This document shows, one piece after another, positions 42,237 through 50,887 of a stretch of DNA of 64,000 nucleotides (position 1 is its first letter; the number at the start of each line of letters is the position of its first letter). The stretch is from Brachybacterium sp. Z12. Its GTDB lineage: Bacteria > Actinomycetota > Actinomycetes > Actinomycetales > Dermabacteraceae. A program made the position numbers and the translations under genes. Location: positions 868,001 to 932,000 of the forward strand of contig NZ_CP060496.1 of assembly GCF_014400405.1 (NCBI RefSeq), given 5' to 3'. The notes below the pieces were generated by a model. It was not told the DNA's origin. It worked only from the letters and a program-made list of their open reading frames with translations, and did no database searches.

Positions 42237-42968
42237 GCGGCGCGCGGCAGCTTCGATGTCGACTCCACCCGGGTGTCCTCGCTTCGGGCCTCCGGCTTCG
42301 GTGGCGGCACCATCTACTACCCGACCGCTGCCGACGAGGGCACCTTCGGTGCCGTCGTGATCTCGCCGGGGTACACCGCGGGCGAGTCCACCATCGCCTG
42401 GCTCGGGCCGCGCCTCGCCTCCCAGGGATTCGTCGTGTTCACGATCGACACGCACTCCCGCTACGACCAGCCCTCCTCGCGCGGTGACCAGCTGCTGGCA
42501 GCGCTGGACCACCTGACCGACAAGAGCACCGTGAGCGACCGCATCGATCCCCAGCGACTGGCCGTCATGGGCCACTCCATGGGCGGCGGAGGGACGCTCG
42601 AGGCCGCGAAGGATCGCCCCGAGCTGAAGGCCGCGGTGGCGATGACGCCGTGGAACCTCGACAAGACGTGGCCGGAGATCTCCACCCCGACTCTCGTGAT
42701 CGGTGCCCAGAACGATTCGGTCGCGTCGGTGCGCACGCATGCCGTGCCGCTGTACGAGGGCATCCCCACGTCGACCGACAAGGCCTACCTCGAGCTGCGC
42801 GGCGCCTCGCACCTGGCTCCGAACAGGTCGAACACGCGGATCGCCAGCAGCAGCATCTCCTGGCTCAAGCTCTACGTCGACGACGACGATCGCTACGCGC
42901 AGTTCGTCTGCCCCGGCCCGGAGACCGGCCTCGAGCTGAGCGACGTCCGCAACACCTGCTCGTCCTGA
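42231..42968 (+). pseudogene. Polyester hydrolase (PETase/cutinase-like), 5' end missing
   Basis: About 245 residues remain, closely resembling actinobacterial polyester-degrading cutinases such as the Thermobifida TfCut2 type. The match starts at LEAARGSFDVDSTRVSSL and continues ASGFGGGTIYYP, VVISPGYTAGESTIAWLG, FTIDTHSRYDQP. Catalytic Ser is in MGHSMGGGGT (codon 42577), Asp in GAQNDSV (about 42714) and His in ASHLAPN (42810); the aromatic MTPWNL and the terminal disulfide pair (FVCPGPE.. NTCSS) are kept. The signal peptide, first mature residues and promoter are absent. The frame stays open leftward only antisense to TetR, so no credible start exists. Confidence 0.75.
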
Positions 42969-43002
42969 TCCGCGCGGGCCGCTGCGCTCCAGAGCGTGAG
43001 GG

Positions 43003-43030
43003 GCCCCGATCCTCTCCGGAGGAGCGGGGC
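43003..43030 (+). terminator. Terminator after the cutinase gene, near-duplicate of the groEL terminator
   Basis: GCCCCGATCCTC-TCCG-GAGGAGCGGGGC, with one mispair compared with 41638-41665. It lies between the convergent cutinase and CPBP genes. Confidence 0.7.
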
Positions 43031-43058
43031 TCGTCGCCGTCCGGATTGTGACCCGACG

Positions 43059-43901
43059 TCAGACCAGGAAGATCGGGATCGCCCCTGGGTTGTGGGCGTG
43101 CACGATCGCGAGGAAGACCACCACGTCGAACAGAAGGTGCACGATCAGCACGTACAGCAGGGAGCCGGTGCGGGAGAACAGCCAGCCCTGGAGCAGTGCG
43201 AAGGGCACGGTGAGCAGCGGGCCCCAGGCCTGGTAGCCGAGCTCCCACAGGAACGACACGAAGATGATCGTCTGCAGGATGTTCGCCGTCCAGAGTCCGA
43301 AATGGCGGCGGAGCAGGGCGAAGCAGGTGCAGATGAAGAACAGCTCGTCCCAGGTGCCCACGAAGTTCACGCCGACGAGGAAGCGCCCCAGCGCTCCGGC
43401 GTCGGTGATGGCGGGCCAGTTCTCGTACGCGCCCGAGGAGATGAAGTAGTAGGGCAGGATCAGCCATCCCAGCACGGGGACGGCGATGATGTACCCCACC
43501 TGCCATCGGTTCCACCGCTCACCGGAGAGCCAGGGGAAGCGGATCGCGCGACGACGCAGCACCAGGCGGTCCACCAGCAGCGGCGCGGAGACGGCGAGGA
43601 TCAGCACCGTGCCGATGGTGAAGAACCGGTCCCAGTCCACATCCGCCTTCACCGAGGTCGTCGAGACGATCGCGACCCCGAGGCCGATCAGGGAGAGGTC
43701 CTTGCCGAGCTCCCGGGAGACGAGGAATGCACCCAGCAGGCTCAGCAGAAGCAGCCCGTGCCCCCACCCAGCGAGCTGGAGGCCGAAGAGCAGGAAAGCC
43801 GAGGTCGACACGCCTGCTGCCGGCAGAAGCCCGATCCGCGGGGTGTTCTGTGCAGGGGCGTTAACGGCATCGGTGGGTGGCGTCGCCATGTGCACCAGCA
43901 T
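43059..43901 (-). CDS. CPBP-family intramembrane protease-like protein
   Basis: 280 residues with about eight membrane helices. The CPBP (Abi) motifs are seen as GTWDELFFICTCFALLRR, with Asp-Glu in place of the usual Glu-Glu, and later FLWELGYQAWG and LIVHLLFDVV. The conserved EExxxR pair is thus partly degenerate. The family includes Rce1-like proteases and bacteriocin-immunity proteins. Start 43901 or 43889 cannot be decided; no strong ribosome site is present. Intact. Confidence 0.75.
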   Translation of the reverse strand: MLVHMATPPTDAVNAPAQNTPRIGLLPAAGVSTSAFLLFGLQLAGWGHGLLLLSLLGAFLVSRELGKDLSLIGLGVAIVSTTSVKADVDWDRFFTIGTVLILAVSAPLLVDRLVLRRRAIRFPWLSGERWNRWQVGYIIAVPVLGWLILPYYFISSGAYENWPAITDAGALGRFLVGVNFVGTWDELFFICTCFALLRRHFGLWTANILQTIIFVSFLWELGYQAWGPLLTVPFALLQGWLFSRTGSLLYVLIVHLLFDVVVFLAIVHAHNPGAIPIFLV

Positions 43902-44210
43902 GCCAGCCGCAGCGCCTCATGGGATCCATGTCACCGCCGCTTCGGCACGGCAATGCCCGGCAACGCGTGAGACCGGTTTCTCGGAGGCTGGCACGCTGGC
44001 CGAGGTCGATCGTGCGATGCGGCCGGGCATTGTCGCCTTCGGGCTCGACAAGGAGCCGGAGAGGCCCGCAGAAGGGCACTCCCACGACGCATCGCAGGTT
44101 CAGCCCGGAGCGTCCGCAGGCCGTCGCTCCACCCGGCACGGCGACTGCGAGCGCGGGCCCGCACCGCTGCAGCACCGCGGTCCGGAAGGTTTCATTCGAG
44201 GAGGAATGCA
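43902..44210. other. Intergenic region before the TRAP operon
   Basis: About 309 bases with no credible gene. It separates the divergent CPBP and TRAP genes and should hold both promoters. The last part carries GAGGAGGAATGCA, the ribosome site of the TRAP binding protein. I see no clear palindromic operator. Confidence 0.4.
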
Positions 44211-45311
44211 GTGCGAACACCAACGTCCCGCCGACGAGGAGCTCCCCGCTCGCTCGCCGGCCCCCGCCCCGGAGCTCGGGAAGGAGTGGGACGTCGGGGA
44301 TTCCTGAAGTCCCTCCCCGTCCTCGGCGCCGGCACCGCCCTGCTCGGCGGCTGCGCCTCGCAGGAAGGGGCTGTCACCGGGGTGGACCGGGTTCTGTCCA
44401 TCTCGCTGGGCCAGGCCGAGTCCCATCCCAGCTACGGCTCCCTCGTCTCCTTCGGCGAGCGGCTCGCCGAGGCGACCGACGGGCGCTACGGCGCGCGTGT
44501 CTACGCCAACAACTCCCTGGGCGATCAGCAGGAGACCGTGCAGCTGGTCTCCGACGGCGCGATCGACATGGCCGTCATCTCCGGCACCCAGATCGAGAAC
44601 TCCTCGCCCCGCTTCCTGCCGATGAACGTCCCCGGAGTCTTCGACGACATCGACCACCAGAACCGCGTGATGCTCGACCAGTCGATCGTCGGCGAGCTCT
44701 TCGCCTCCCTCGAGCCGCAGATGCGACTGACAGTCCTGGGCGGTTATTCGCAGGGTGGCCGGCACCTTTACACCGCACAGGGCCCGATCGAATCTGTCGA
44801 GGACATGGCCGGACTGAAGATCCGCGTGCAGGAGTCCGAGATCTTCCTGCGCCTGATCAGCGACATCGGCGGCGTCCCCACCCCGATGGCCTACAGCGAG
44901 GTCTACACGGGACTCCAGGCCGGCGTGCTCGACGGTGCGGAGAACAACGAGATCTCCTACGTCACCCAGCGTCACTACGAGGTCGCGGGCCACTTCACGC
45001 TGACCAATCACCTGATCGGCTTCGACTTCCTCCTGGCCAGCACGGACCTGCTCGAGGAAATGGACGAGCAGGACTCCGAGGCCCTGCGCGAGGCCTGGGC
45101 CGAGACCCAGAGCGAGTTCGTCGAGATCTGGAAGCAGGAGACCGAGAAAGCCACCCAGGACATGCTCGATCGCGGAGTGGTCATCACCCAGCCCGAGCCC
45201 GAGGTGTTCGCCCCGATCATCGAGGAGGCCGGACTCTCGATCCTGGAGCACCCGGATGACCTCGCGCTGTACGACGCGATCCGCGCGGCGTCCGAGGAAG
45301 GGGATGCATGA
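44211..45311 (+). CDS. dctP: TRAP transporter substrate-binding lipoprotein
   Basis: 366 residues. GTG start behind GAGGAGG. The N-terminus has a Tat-like GRRGFLKSL and lipobox LLGGC, so the protein is lipid-anchored outside. The DctP fold is clear: SISLGQAESHPSYGSLVSFG, a 'G..RVQES' specificity region (AGLKIRVQESEIFLRLISDI) whose Arg binds the substrate carboxylate, and AYSEVYTGLQAGVLDGAENN. It captures an organic acid for sodium-driven uptake. Its end overlaps dctQ. Confidence 0.92.
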   Translation: MRTPTSRRRGAPRSLAGPRPGAREGVGRRGFLKSLPVLGAGTALLGGCASQEGAVTGVDRVLSISLGQAESHPSYGSLVSFGERLAEATDGRYGARVYANNSLGDQQETVQLVSDGAIDMAVISGTQIENSSPRFLPMNVPGVFDDIDHQNRVMLDQSIVGELFASLEPQMRLTVLGGYSQGGRHLYTAQGPIESVEDMAGLKIRVQESEIFLRLISDIGGVPTPMAYSEVYTGLQAGVLDGAENNEISYVTQRHYEVAGHFTLTNHLIGFDFLLASTDLLEEMDEQDSEALREAWAETQSEFVEIWKQETEKATQDMLDRGVVITQPEPEVFAPIIEEAGLSILEHPDDLALYDAIRAASEEGDA

Positions 45312-45916
45312 TGTGGAAGATCCGCCAGGGCCTGCTGTCAGCCCTCAAGCTGCTGTGCATCGTGCTGTTCTCGGTGCTTGTGCTGGTCGTCGTGTGGCAG
45401 GTGTTCACCCGCCAGGTGCTGGGGGCCCCGAGCCCCTGGGCCACCGTCACCGCCCAATACATGTTCGTGTGGCTGAGCCTGTTCGCCGCGACCCTAGTGT
45501 TCGGTGAGCGCGGCCACATCGCCGTCGACGTGCTGGCCCAGCGCGCTCCCCGCGTCTCCCGCCGGGTGCTGATGGTCCTCGTGCAGGCATGCACGCTGGC
45601 CTTCGCCGCGCTGGCCATGGTGTCGGGAGGACTGCGCGGGGTGTCCATATCCTGGGACCAGGTGATCCCTGGCTTCCCCTTCACCGTCGGCCACATGTAC
45701 CTGGCGCTGCCCGTCACGGGCCTGATGATCGCCTTCCTCGCCCTCGAGGATCTCCTGCTGGCCGTACGCGGCGATGAGCTCGAGCCTCTCGAGGAGACGG
45801 ACGACGAGGCCGCCGAGAGCGCCGGTGCCGCCGCGGCAGCAACGGTCGTCCAGGATCCGCAGGCGCAGACGCTCCCCGGATCCGACACCAGCACCGACAC
45901 CGAGAAGGAGCGCTGA
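45308..45916 (+). CDS. dctQ: TRAP transporter small permease
   Basis: 202 residues, four membrane helices. The DctQ signature is WQVFTRQVLGAPSPW and TAQYMFVWLSLFAATLVFGE. The last 45 residues are an acidic Ala/Glu/Thr-rich tail. It overlaps dctP by 4 bases and precedes dctM by 2. Confidence 0.9.
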   Translation: MMWKIRQGLLSALKLLCIVLFSVLVLVVVWQVFTRQVLGAPSPWATVTAQYMFVWLSLFAATLVFGERGHIAVDVLAQRAPRVSRRVLMVLVQACTLAFAALAMVSGGLRGVSISWDQVIPGFPFTVGHMYLALPVTGLMIAFLALEDLLLAVRGDELEPLEETDDEAAESAGAAAAATVVQDPQAQTLPGSDTSTDTEKER

Positions 45917-45918
45917 TC

Positions 45919-47247
45919 ATGGATCCTGCAATGCTCGCCGGGATCATCCTGATCATCGGCATCCTCATCCTCATCGCCATCGGTGCCCCGATAGCCATCG
46001 CGATCGGTCTGCCCTCGGTGGTCGCCCTGATCGCCGTGATCGGCTTCGAGCCGGCCGTGTTCGTCTCCGCGCAGCGGATGTTCATGGGCGCGAACTCGTT
46101 CTCCCTGCTCGCGATCCCGTTCTTCGTCCTGGCAGGGCAGCTGATGAACACCGGCGGCGTGGCCGCACGGCTGATCGACGCCGCGAAGGTGCTGGTGGGC
46201 CGGATGCCCGGCTCCCTGGCCCAGACCAACGTGGTCGCCAACGCGATGTTCGGTTCCGTCTCCGGTGCCGCGGTGGCCTCGGCCGCGGCCGTCGGCGGCA
46301 TCCTCAGCCCTCGGCAGCGCAAGGAGGGGTACGACCCGGCCTTCGCCGCCGCGGTGAACGTCGCCTCGGCGCCCTCGGGCATGCTGATCCCGCCCTCGAA
46401 CACGCTGATCGTGTATTCGCTGGTCTCCTCGACCTCGGTCGCCACCCTGTTCGCTGCCGGTTACGGTCCGGGCGCGGTGTGGATGCTGGCCTGCATCGCG
46501 ATGGTCTACCTGGTGACCAAGCGCCGCCCCGAGCTCGTGGGCAACGACAACGGCGCCGCCCGGGGTGAGCTCACCCTCGCCACGGCCATGCGCACCCTGC
46601 TCGCTGCGGTGCCGGCCGTGTTCATGATGGTGATCGTGATCGGCGGCCTCGTGGCCGGGTTCTTCACCGCCACCGAGTCCGCGGTGATCGCCGTGGTCTA
46701 CTCGCTGGTCCTGGGGATGATCTACCGCGAGCTGACCGTGAAGAAGCTGCCCGCGGTGATCCTCGCTGCGACCCGCACCACCGCCGTGGTGCTGCTGCTG
46801 ATCGCGGTCTCCGGGGTGCTGGGCTGGGTGCTCGCCTACGCGACCATCCCGCAGTTCATCGCCGGTGCTCTGCTGGGCGTCTCCAGCTCCCCGATCATCG
46901 TGCTGCTGCTGATGATGCTGGCCCTGCTGGTCGTGGGCATGTTCATGGATCCCACCCCGGCGATCCTGATCTTCACCCCGATCTTCCTGCCCGTCGCCCT
47001 CGAGCTGGGAGTGGACCCGATCCACTTCGGCCTGATGATGACGTTCAACCTGTGCCTGGGCACGATCACCCCGCCGGTGGGCGTGATCCTGTTCGTCGGC
47101 GCCAGGGTGGGCCGGATGAAGGTGGAGCCGGTGATCATGCGCCTGCTGCCCTTCTACGTGCCGCTCGTGATCGGCCTGCTGCTGATCGTGTTCGTCCCGC
47201 AGATCTCGATGTTCATCCCCGACCTGCTCGGGATGTCCAGCGAGTGA
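45919..47247 (+). CDS. dctM: TRAP transporter large permease
   Basis: 442 residues, about twelve membrane segments. SGAAVASAAAVGGILSP, SAPSGMLIPPSNTLIVYS and GTITPPVGVILFVGA are the repeated DctM transport loops. It carries the sodium-coupled elevator mechanism, with DctQ as scaffold. A classic terminator follows at 47258. Intact operon. Confidence 0.94.
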   Translation: MDPAMLAGIILIIGILILIAIGAPIAIAIGLPSVVALIAVIGFEPAVFVSAQRMFMGANSFSLLAIPFFVLAGQLMNTGGVAARLIDAAKVLVGRMPGSLAQTNVVANAMFGSVSGAAVASAAAVGGILSPRQRKEGYDPAFAAAVNVASAPSGMLIPPSNTLIVYSLVSSTSVATLFAAGYGPGAVWMLACIAMVYLVTKRRPELVGNDNGAARGELTLATAMRTLLAAVPAVFMMVIVIGGLVAGFFTATESAVIAVVYSLVLGMIYRELTVKKLPAVILAATRTTAVVLLLIAVSGVLGWVLAYATIPQFIAGALLGVSSSPIIVLLLMMLALLVVGMFMDPTPAILIFTPIFLPVALELGVDPIHFGLMMTFNLCLGTITPPVGVILFVGARVGRMKVEPVIMRLLPFYVPLVIGLLLIVFVPQISMFIPDLLGMSSE

Positions 47248-47257
47248 GGATGCTGAG

Positions 47258-47294
47258 AACGGGGCCACGGCGTGATCGCCATGGCCCCGTTTTT
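47258..47294 (+). terminator. Rho-independent terminator of the TRAP operon
   Basis: AACGGGGCCA pairs with TGGCCCCGTT around a 14-base loop, followed by five T residues. It is the most canonical terminator in the window. Confidence 0.88.
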
Positions 47295-47311
47295 CACGGG
47301 CAGCTCGCCGC

Positions 47312-47911
47312 TCACATGTCGAAGGCAGAGATGACGAGCTGATCGCCGCCGGGACAGACCGCGAGGACTCTCAACCCGTCGCCCGCCGCGGTCCGGTTCT
47401 CATATCCCGGCTGGGTCAGGACCGGTGCTACGGTGAGCCAGTCCTCGGGGCAGGAGGAGAGCGCCTCTTCGAGCGGGCCGACGATCGCGGCGCGCAGCTC
47501 TCCGTCCGTGAGCCGCTCGGGCTCACCGCCGATCGATCCTGCGGCAGCTTGTGACTGTGCGGTCGTGGCCAGCTCTTCGACCTCCGCCGGGGCCAGCGTC
47601 ACCACAGCCTGCCACCAGTAGTCGTCCTGGGCGGGGATCGGGACCCGCTCGTGCGGATCCGTGAACTGGCCGTCGATCAGCGTGAGCTCCGAGACCGTTT
47701 CCAGCGTGGGCAGGTGCTCGGCCACCAGCTCGGAGCTGGTCGTCAGGGAGTCGGACAGGAACCAGCGCTCGCTGTCCTCGTCGTGAATCCATGGGTCGCC
47801 CTGCCCCGGGCGGGATTCTCCGAATCCGCCGCAGCCGGTGAGGACCGCTGCGGAGAGGCAGAGCAGCGCGAGCCATGCGGCGGGAGCCGCGCCTTGGCGG
47901 CGTCGTCTCAC
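47312..47911 (-). CDS. Lipoprotein of unknown function
   Basis: 199 residues. A basic start (VRRRRQGAAP) and hydrophobic stretch (AAWLALLCLSAAVLTGCGG) form a lipoprotein signal with Cys at the lipobox. The mature part is a soluble domain with one Cys pair (SSCPEDWL, LAVCPGGD). The GTG start overlaps the stop of the luciferase-like gene by GTGA, so the two are translationally coupled. I do not recognise the family. Confidence 0.65.
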   Translation of the reverse strand: MRRRRQGAAPAAWLALLCLSAAVLTGCGGFGESRPGQGDPWIHDEDSERWFLSDSLTTSSELVAEHLPTLETVSELTLIDGQFTDPHERVPIPAQDDYWWQAVVTLAPAEVEELATTAQSQAAAGSIGGEPERLTDGELRAAIVGPLEEALSSCPEDWLTVAPVLTQPGYENRTAAGDGLRVLAVCPGGDQLVISAFDM

Positions 47912-48912
47912 AGGCCCCAGGCTTCCGCCAGCAGCTCGAGAGCGTGCAGCCGGTCCGCCGGATCGTAGTAGTAGGCGGTGAGGATGAGCTCGTCCGCACC
48001 GGTGGCGGCGACGATCTCCTCGAGCTGACGCACCACTGTGGTGGGGGAGCCGACGGCCTTGATGGACAGGGTCTGGTCCACCTGAGCGAGCAGCTGCTCG
48101 GGAGCGATCTCCTCGATCGGTCGCGGCGGCTGGATCTTCTTCCGCTGACCGGTGACCACTCCCAGGAACATCTGCTGGAGCGTGGTGAACTGCCGCTGCG
48201 CCTCCTCGTCGGTGTCCGCGACCACGAGATTCACCCCGACCATGGTGCGGGGCTTCTCGATCTGCGCAGCCGCAGCGTTCGGATCGAAGTGCTGGCGGTA
48301 GACGTCCAGTGCGTGCACGTACTGGAAGGGTGCGAAGTGGGACGCGACGGAGAAGGGCATCCCCAGCTGTGCGGCCAGGCGTGCACCATTGGCCGTCGAG
48401 CCGAGGATCCACATCGGCACCTCGGTGCCGCGGGCGACATCCGCGGTGATCGGCAGCGAGCCGGTGCTCTCCTCGCGCGACCAGTCCCGCATCTGCTCGA
48501 CCGCGGCGACGAAGGCGGCAGGGTCGGCCGACGTGCGGGCCAGCAGCTGGGCGGTGAGCTGGTCGGTCCCCGGAGCGCGGCCCAGGCCCAGGTCTATCCG
48601 GTCGCCGTGGAACTGCACCAGGGTGCCGAACTGCTCGATCACCGTCAGCGGCGCGTGGTTGGGGAGCATGATCCCGCCCGAGCCGACGCGGATCCTCTCG
48701 GTCATCGAGGCCGCACGGTCGATCAGCAGCGAGGTCGCGCTCGAGGCCAGGCTGTTGGTGTTGTGATGCTCGGCGAACCAGAGCCGTTCGTAGCCGAGGC
48801 GGTCGGCGGCCTTCGCACCCTCCATTGAGGCGCTGATCGCCTCCTTCGTGGTCATGCCTTCGGAGATGGGGACGAGATCGAGCAGCGACAGCGGCACATG
48901 AGGAGCGTTCAT
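47908..48912 (-). CDS. LLM-class flavin-dependent oxidoreductase
   Basis: 334 residues of bacterial-luciferase-like TIM barrel. Family text includes PLSLLDLVPISEGMTTKEAI, RLWFAEHHNTNSLASSATSL, VGSGGIMLPNHAPLTVIEQF and DLGLGRAPGTD. It would use FMN or F420 to oxidise a small organic substrate; which cofactor is not certain. The ATG at 48912 is chosen because TAGCCT ends 7 bases upstream. It is divergent from a second member of the same family. Confidence 0.9.
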   Translation of the reverse strand: MNAPHVPLSLLDLVPISEGMTTKEAISASMEGAKAADRLGYERLWFAEHHNTNSLASSATSLLIDRAASMTERIRVGSGGIMLPNHAPLTVIEQFGTLVQFHGDRIDLGLGRAPGTDQLTAQLLARTSADPAAFVAAVEQMRDWSREESTGSLPITADVARGTEVPMWILGSTANGARLAAQLGMPFSVASHFAPFQYVHALDVYRQHFDPNAAAAQIEKPRTMVGVNLVVADTDEEAQRQFTTLQQMFLGVVTGQRKKIQPPRPIEEIAPEQLLAQVDQTLSIKAVGSPTTVVRQLEEIVAATGADELILTAYYYDPADRLHALELLAEAWGL

Positions 48913-48919
48913 ACCGCTC

Positions 48920-48925
48920 AGGCTA
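48920..48925 (-). promoter_or_regulatory. -10 element of the LLM oxidoreductase gene
   Basis: TAGCCT on the minus strand ends 7 bases before ATG 48912, again a leaderless arrangement. Confidence 0.45.
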
Positions 48926-49018
48926 TCGAGGGAGCCTCTGCGGTGGAGGGCTCGGGGATGAGAGCTTCTCGACCTCCGCTCAGGGAAGCTTCCTGCGCTG
49001 CCAGGCGTTGGCCCCGGC

Positions 49019-49990
49019 ATGAGGTTCTCTCTTCTCGACCGCTCCCGCACCCGCCATGGGCTTCCGGAGACCGCTGCTCTGGAGCACTCCGTCCAGCGCG
49101 CGATCGATGTCGAGCAGCTGGGCTATGAGCGGTTCTGGGTCGCAGAGCATCATGCGGTGCCGGGGATTGCGAGCGGTGCCCCGGCGGTGCTGCTGGCGGC
49201 GGTCGGGGCCCGCACCCGGCGGATCAGGCTGGGTTCCGGAGGGGTGATGCTCCCCAACCATCGGCCCCTCGTGGTCGCCGAGCAGTTCCGCATGCTGGCC
49301 GCGCTGTACCCGGGCCGCATCGACCTGGGTCTCGGCCGGTCGCTGGGGTTCACCGATCCGGTGCGGCGCGCCCTTGGCCGCCTCGAGGCGAGCCCTGAGG
49401 AGTTCTGCCAGGAGATCGCCGAAGTGCGGGAGCATCTCGAGGACTCCGCCCCGCTCACCGCCCAACCCGCCGGCGCCGGCGAGGTGCCGATGTTCGTGCT
49501 CGCGACAGGCAGCGGGGTCGTCACCGCCGCTGCGCTCGGCCTGCCGGTGGTGCTCGGCGGCCCCTTCCTGGATTCCCCGGAGCTGCCGGACCGGCTCGCC
49601 GCCTACCGCCGCCGCTTCCAGCCGCATCGCGGCAGCGCGCCGCAGGTCATCGTCTCCGTCGACGCGCTGATCGCAGACACCGACGAGGAGGCTCGTGAGC
49701 TGGCGCTGCCGGAGGTCTGGGCGATGGCCCGCTCCCGCACCACCGGCCTGTTCGAGGCGCTCGAGCCCGTCGCGCGGATCAGGGCGTCGCCCATGAGCGA
49801 GAAGGAGGCTCACCGAGTGGAAAGGGGCATTGCGGCGACGGTGGCCGGGGCGTCGGCGACCGTGCGCCGACGGATCGAGGAGCTGCTCGAGCGCACCGGG
49901 GCCCACGAGGTGCTGGCGACCGGCGCGACCTACGACCGGGAGGCGCTCAGGGCCTCGGACCGTGAGCTCGCGCAGCTGCTGGCCGGCTAA
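49019..49990 (+). CDS. LLM-class flavin-dependent oxidoreductase, second copy
   Basis: 323 residues. It is clearly paralogous to the divergent neighbour (YERFWVAEHHAVPGIASGAP, LGSGGVMLPNHRPLVVAEQF, DLGLGRSLGFTDP). The N-terminal strand is shorter and no strong ribosome site or -10 is seen, so the ATG at 49019 is tentative. Two adjacent divergent LLM genes suggest duplication and shared regulation. Confidence 0.88.
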   Translation: MRFSLLDRSRTRHGLPETAALEHSVQRAIDVEQLGYERFWVAEHHAVPGIASGAPAVLLAAVGARTRRIRLGSGGVMLPNHRPLVVAEQFRMLAALYPGRIDLGLGRSLGFTDPVRRALGRLEASPEEFCQEIAEVREHLEDSAPLTAQPAGAGEVPMFVLATGSGVVTAAALGLPVVLGGPFLDSPELPDRLAAYRRRFQPHRGSAPQVIVSVDALIADTDEEARELALPEVWAMARSRTTGLFEALEPVARIRASPMSEKEAHRVERGIAATVAGASATVRRRIEELLERTGAHEVLATGATYDREALRASDRELAQLLAG

Positions 49991-49998
49991 GCTTCCGC

Positions 49999-50820
49999 TC
50001 AGCCGAGCTGCAGGCCGAAGCTGAGCAGGATGTTCCCTAGCACCAGCACACCCAGCACCACGAGTCCGCCGGCGGGGACCGCGCGAAGCCGCAGCGGCTC
50101 ATAAGGCACTGCGGTGACGCTGCGGGCGAAGATGTTCGCCATCGGCGCGAAGACCAGGAGCGCCGTTCCCGCCGCGAGAATCGCGATCTGGGCGGAGGCC
50201 GGGATCTCGGCCGGGCTGATCGCGAGGTACACGATGCTCAGCAGCACCGAGACGATCATCCCGTACAGCCATGGGAACAAGGTCATCGCATTGCGCAGGC
50301 GCGGATCGGCCCCGGCGTGACGCGCCATGTGGGGCGCGAAGGCCCGAGCGTTGAGGAACATGCCGCCGACGCCGATCGCGAGCGCGAGGAACTGCAGCGG
50401 GAGGGGCAGCCCGAGCAGCTGCGCGGCCTGCCCGGTGTCGCCGGCGCCGAAGGGAGTCAGGCACAGATACATGATGCCCTCCTGGACCGAGATGAAGGCG
50501 AACCACAGCCACACCAGGTGCAGGAAGTCAGCACGCCCGCGCAGCGGGGTCCACAGCTGCAGCAGCACACCGGTGACCAGGCTGAAGGCGGGGCCAGAGA
50601 GGAGCATCAGCACCTGATCATCCTCTGGCGGAGAGTCGAGGTCGATCACCCCGAAGGGGTACAGAATCGAAGCGTGATCCAGGGCGAGCCCGGCGAGCAG
50701 GTGCGTGAGCTCGTGCACGAAGATCATCAGCGCACTCGCGATGAGCGCGGCCACGAGGCTGTTCAGGAGCAGCGGACGGACAGAGGGCAGGGACGACTCT
50801 TCTGTGCGCTGGGTCACCAT
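49999..50820 (-). CDS. Integral membrane protein with HExxH motif (putative metalloprotease)
   Basis: 273 residues with about seven membrane segments. The first helix carries FVHELTHLLAG, an HExxH zinc-binding motif inside the membrane as in site-2-type or DUF3267-like proteases. The third ligand is not obvious, though an AND-type region (LLSGPAFSLVTG) lies where M50 proteases have their second motif. It is convergent with the LLM gene. No partner gene is evident, so the substrate is unknown. Start: CAGGAT ends 6 bases upstream, a weak leaderless pattern. Confidence 0.7.
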   Translation of the reverse strand: MVTQRTEESSLPSVRPLLLNSLVAALIASALMIFVHELTHLLAGLALDHASILYPFGVIDLDSPPEDDQVLMLLSGPAFSLVTGVLLQLWTPLRGRADFLHLVWLWFAFISVQEGIMYLCLTPFGAGDTGQAAQLLGLPLPLQFLALAIGVGGMFLNARAFAPHMARHAGADPRLRNAMTLFPWLYGMIVSVLLSIVYLAISPAEIPASAQIAILAAGTALLVFAPMANIFARSVTAVPYEPLRLRAVPAGGLVVLGVLVLGNILLSFGLQLG

Positions 50821-50887
50821 GGCGGCATCCTGCCACCGTTCATGGCGAGGCGCGCCGAGTTCGGAGGAGCCGACGGGGAATGAGAGC

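Noticed and set aside
45217..47268. 683-codon His/Asp-rich minus-strand frame
   Set aside because: Antisense shadow of the intact TRAP dctQ and dctM genes; composition is an artefact.
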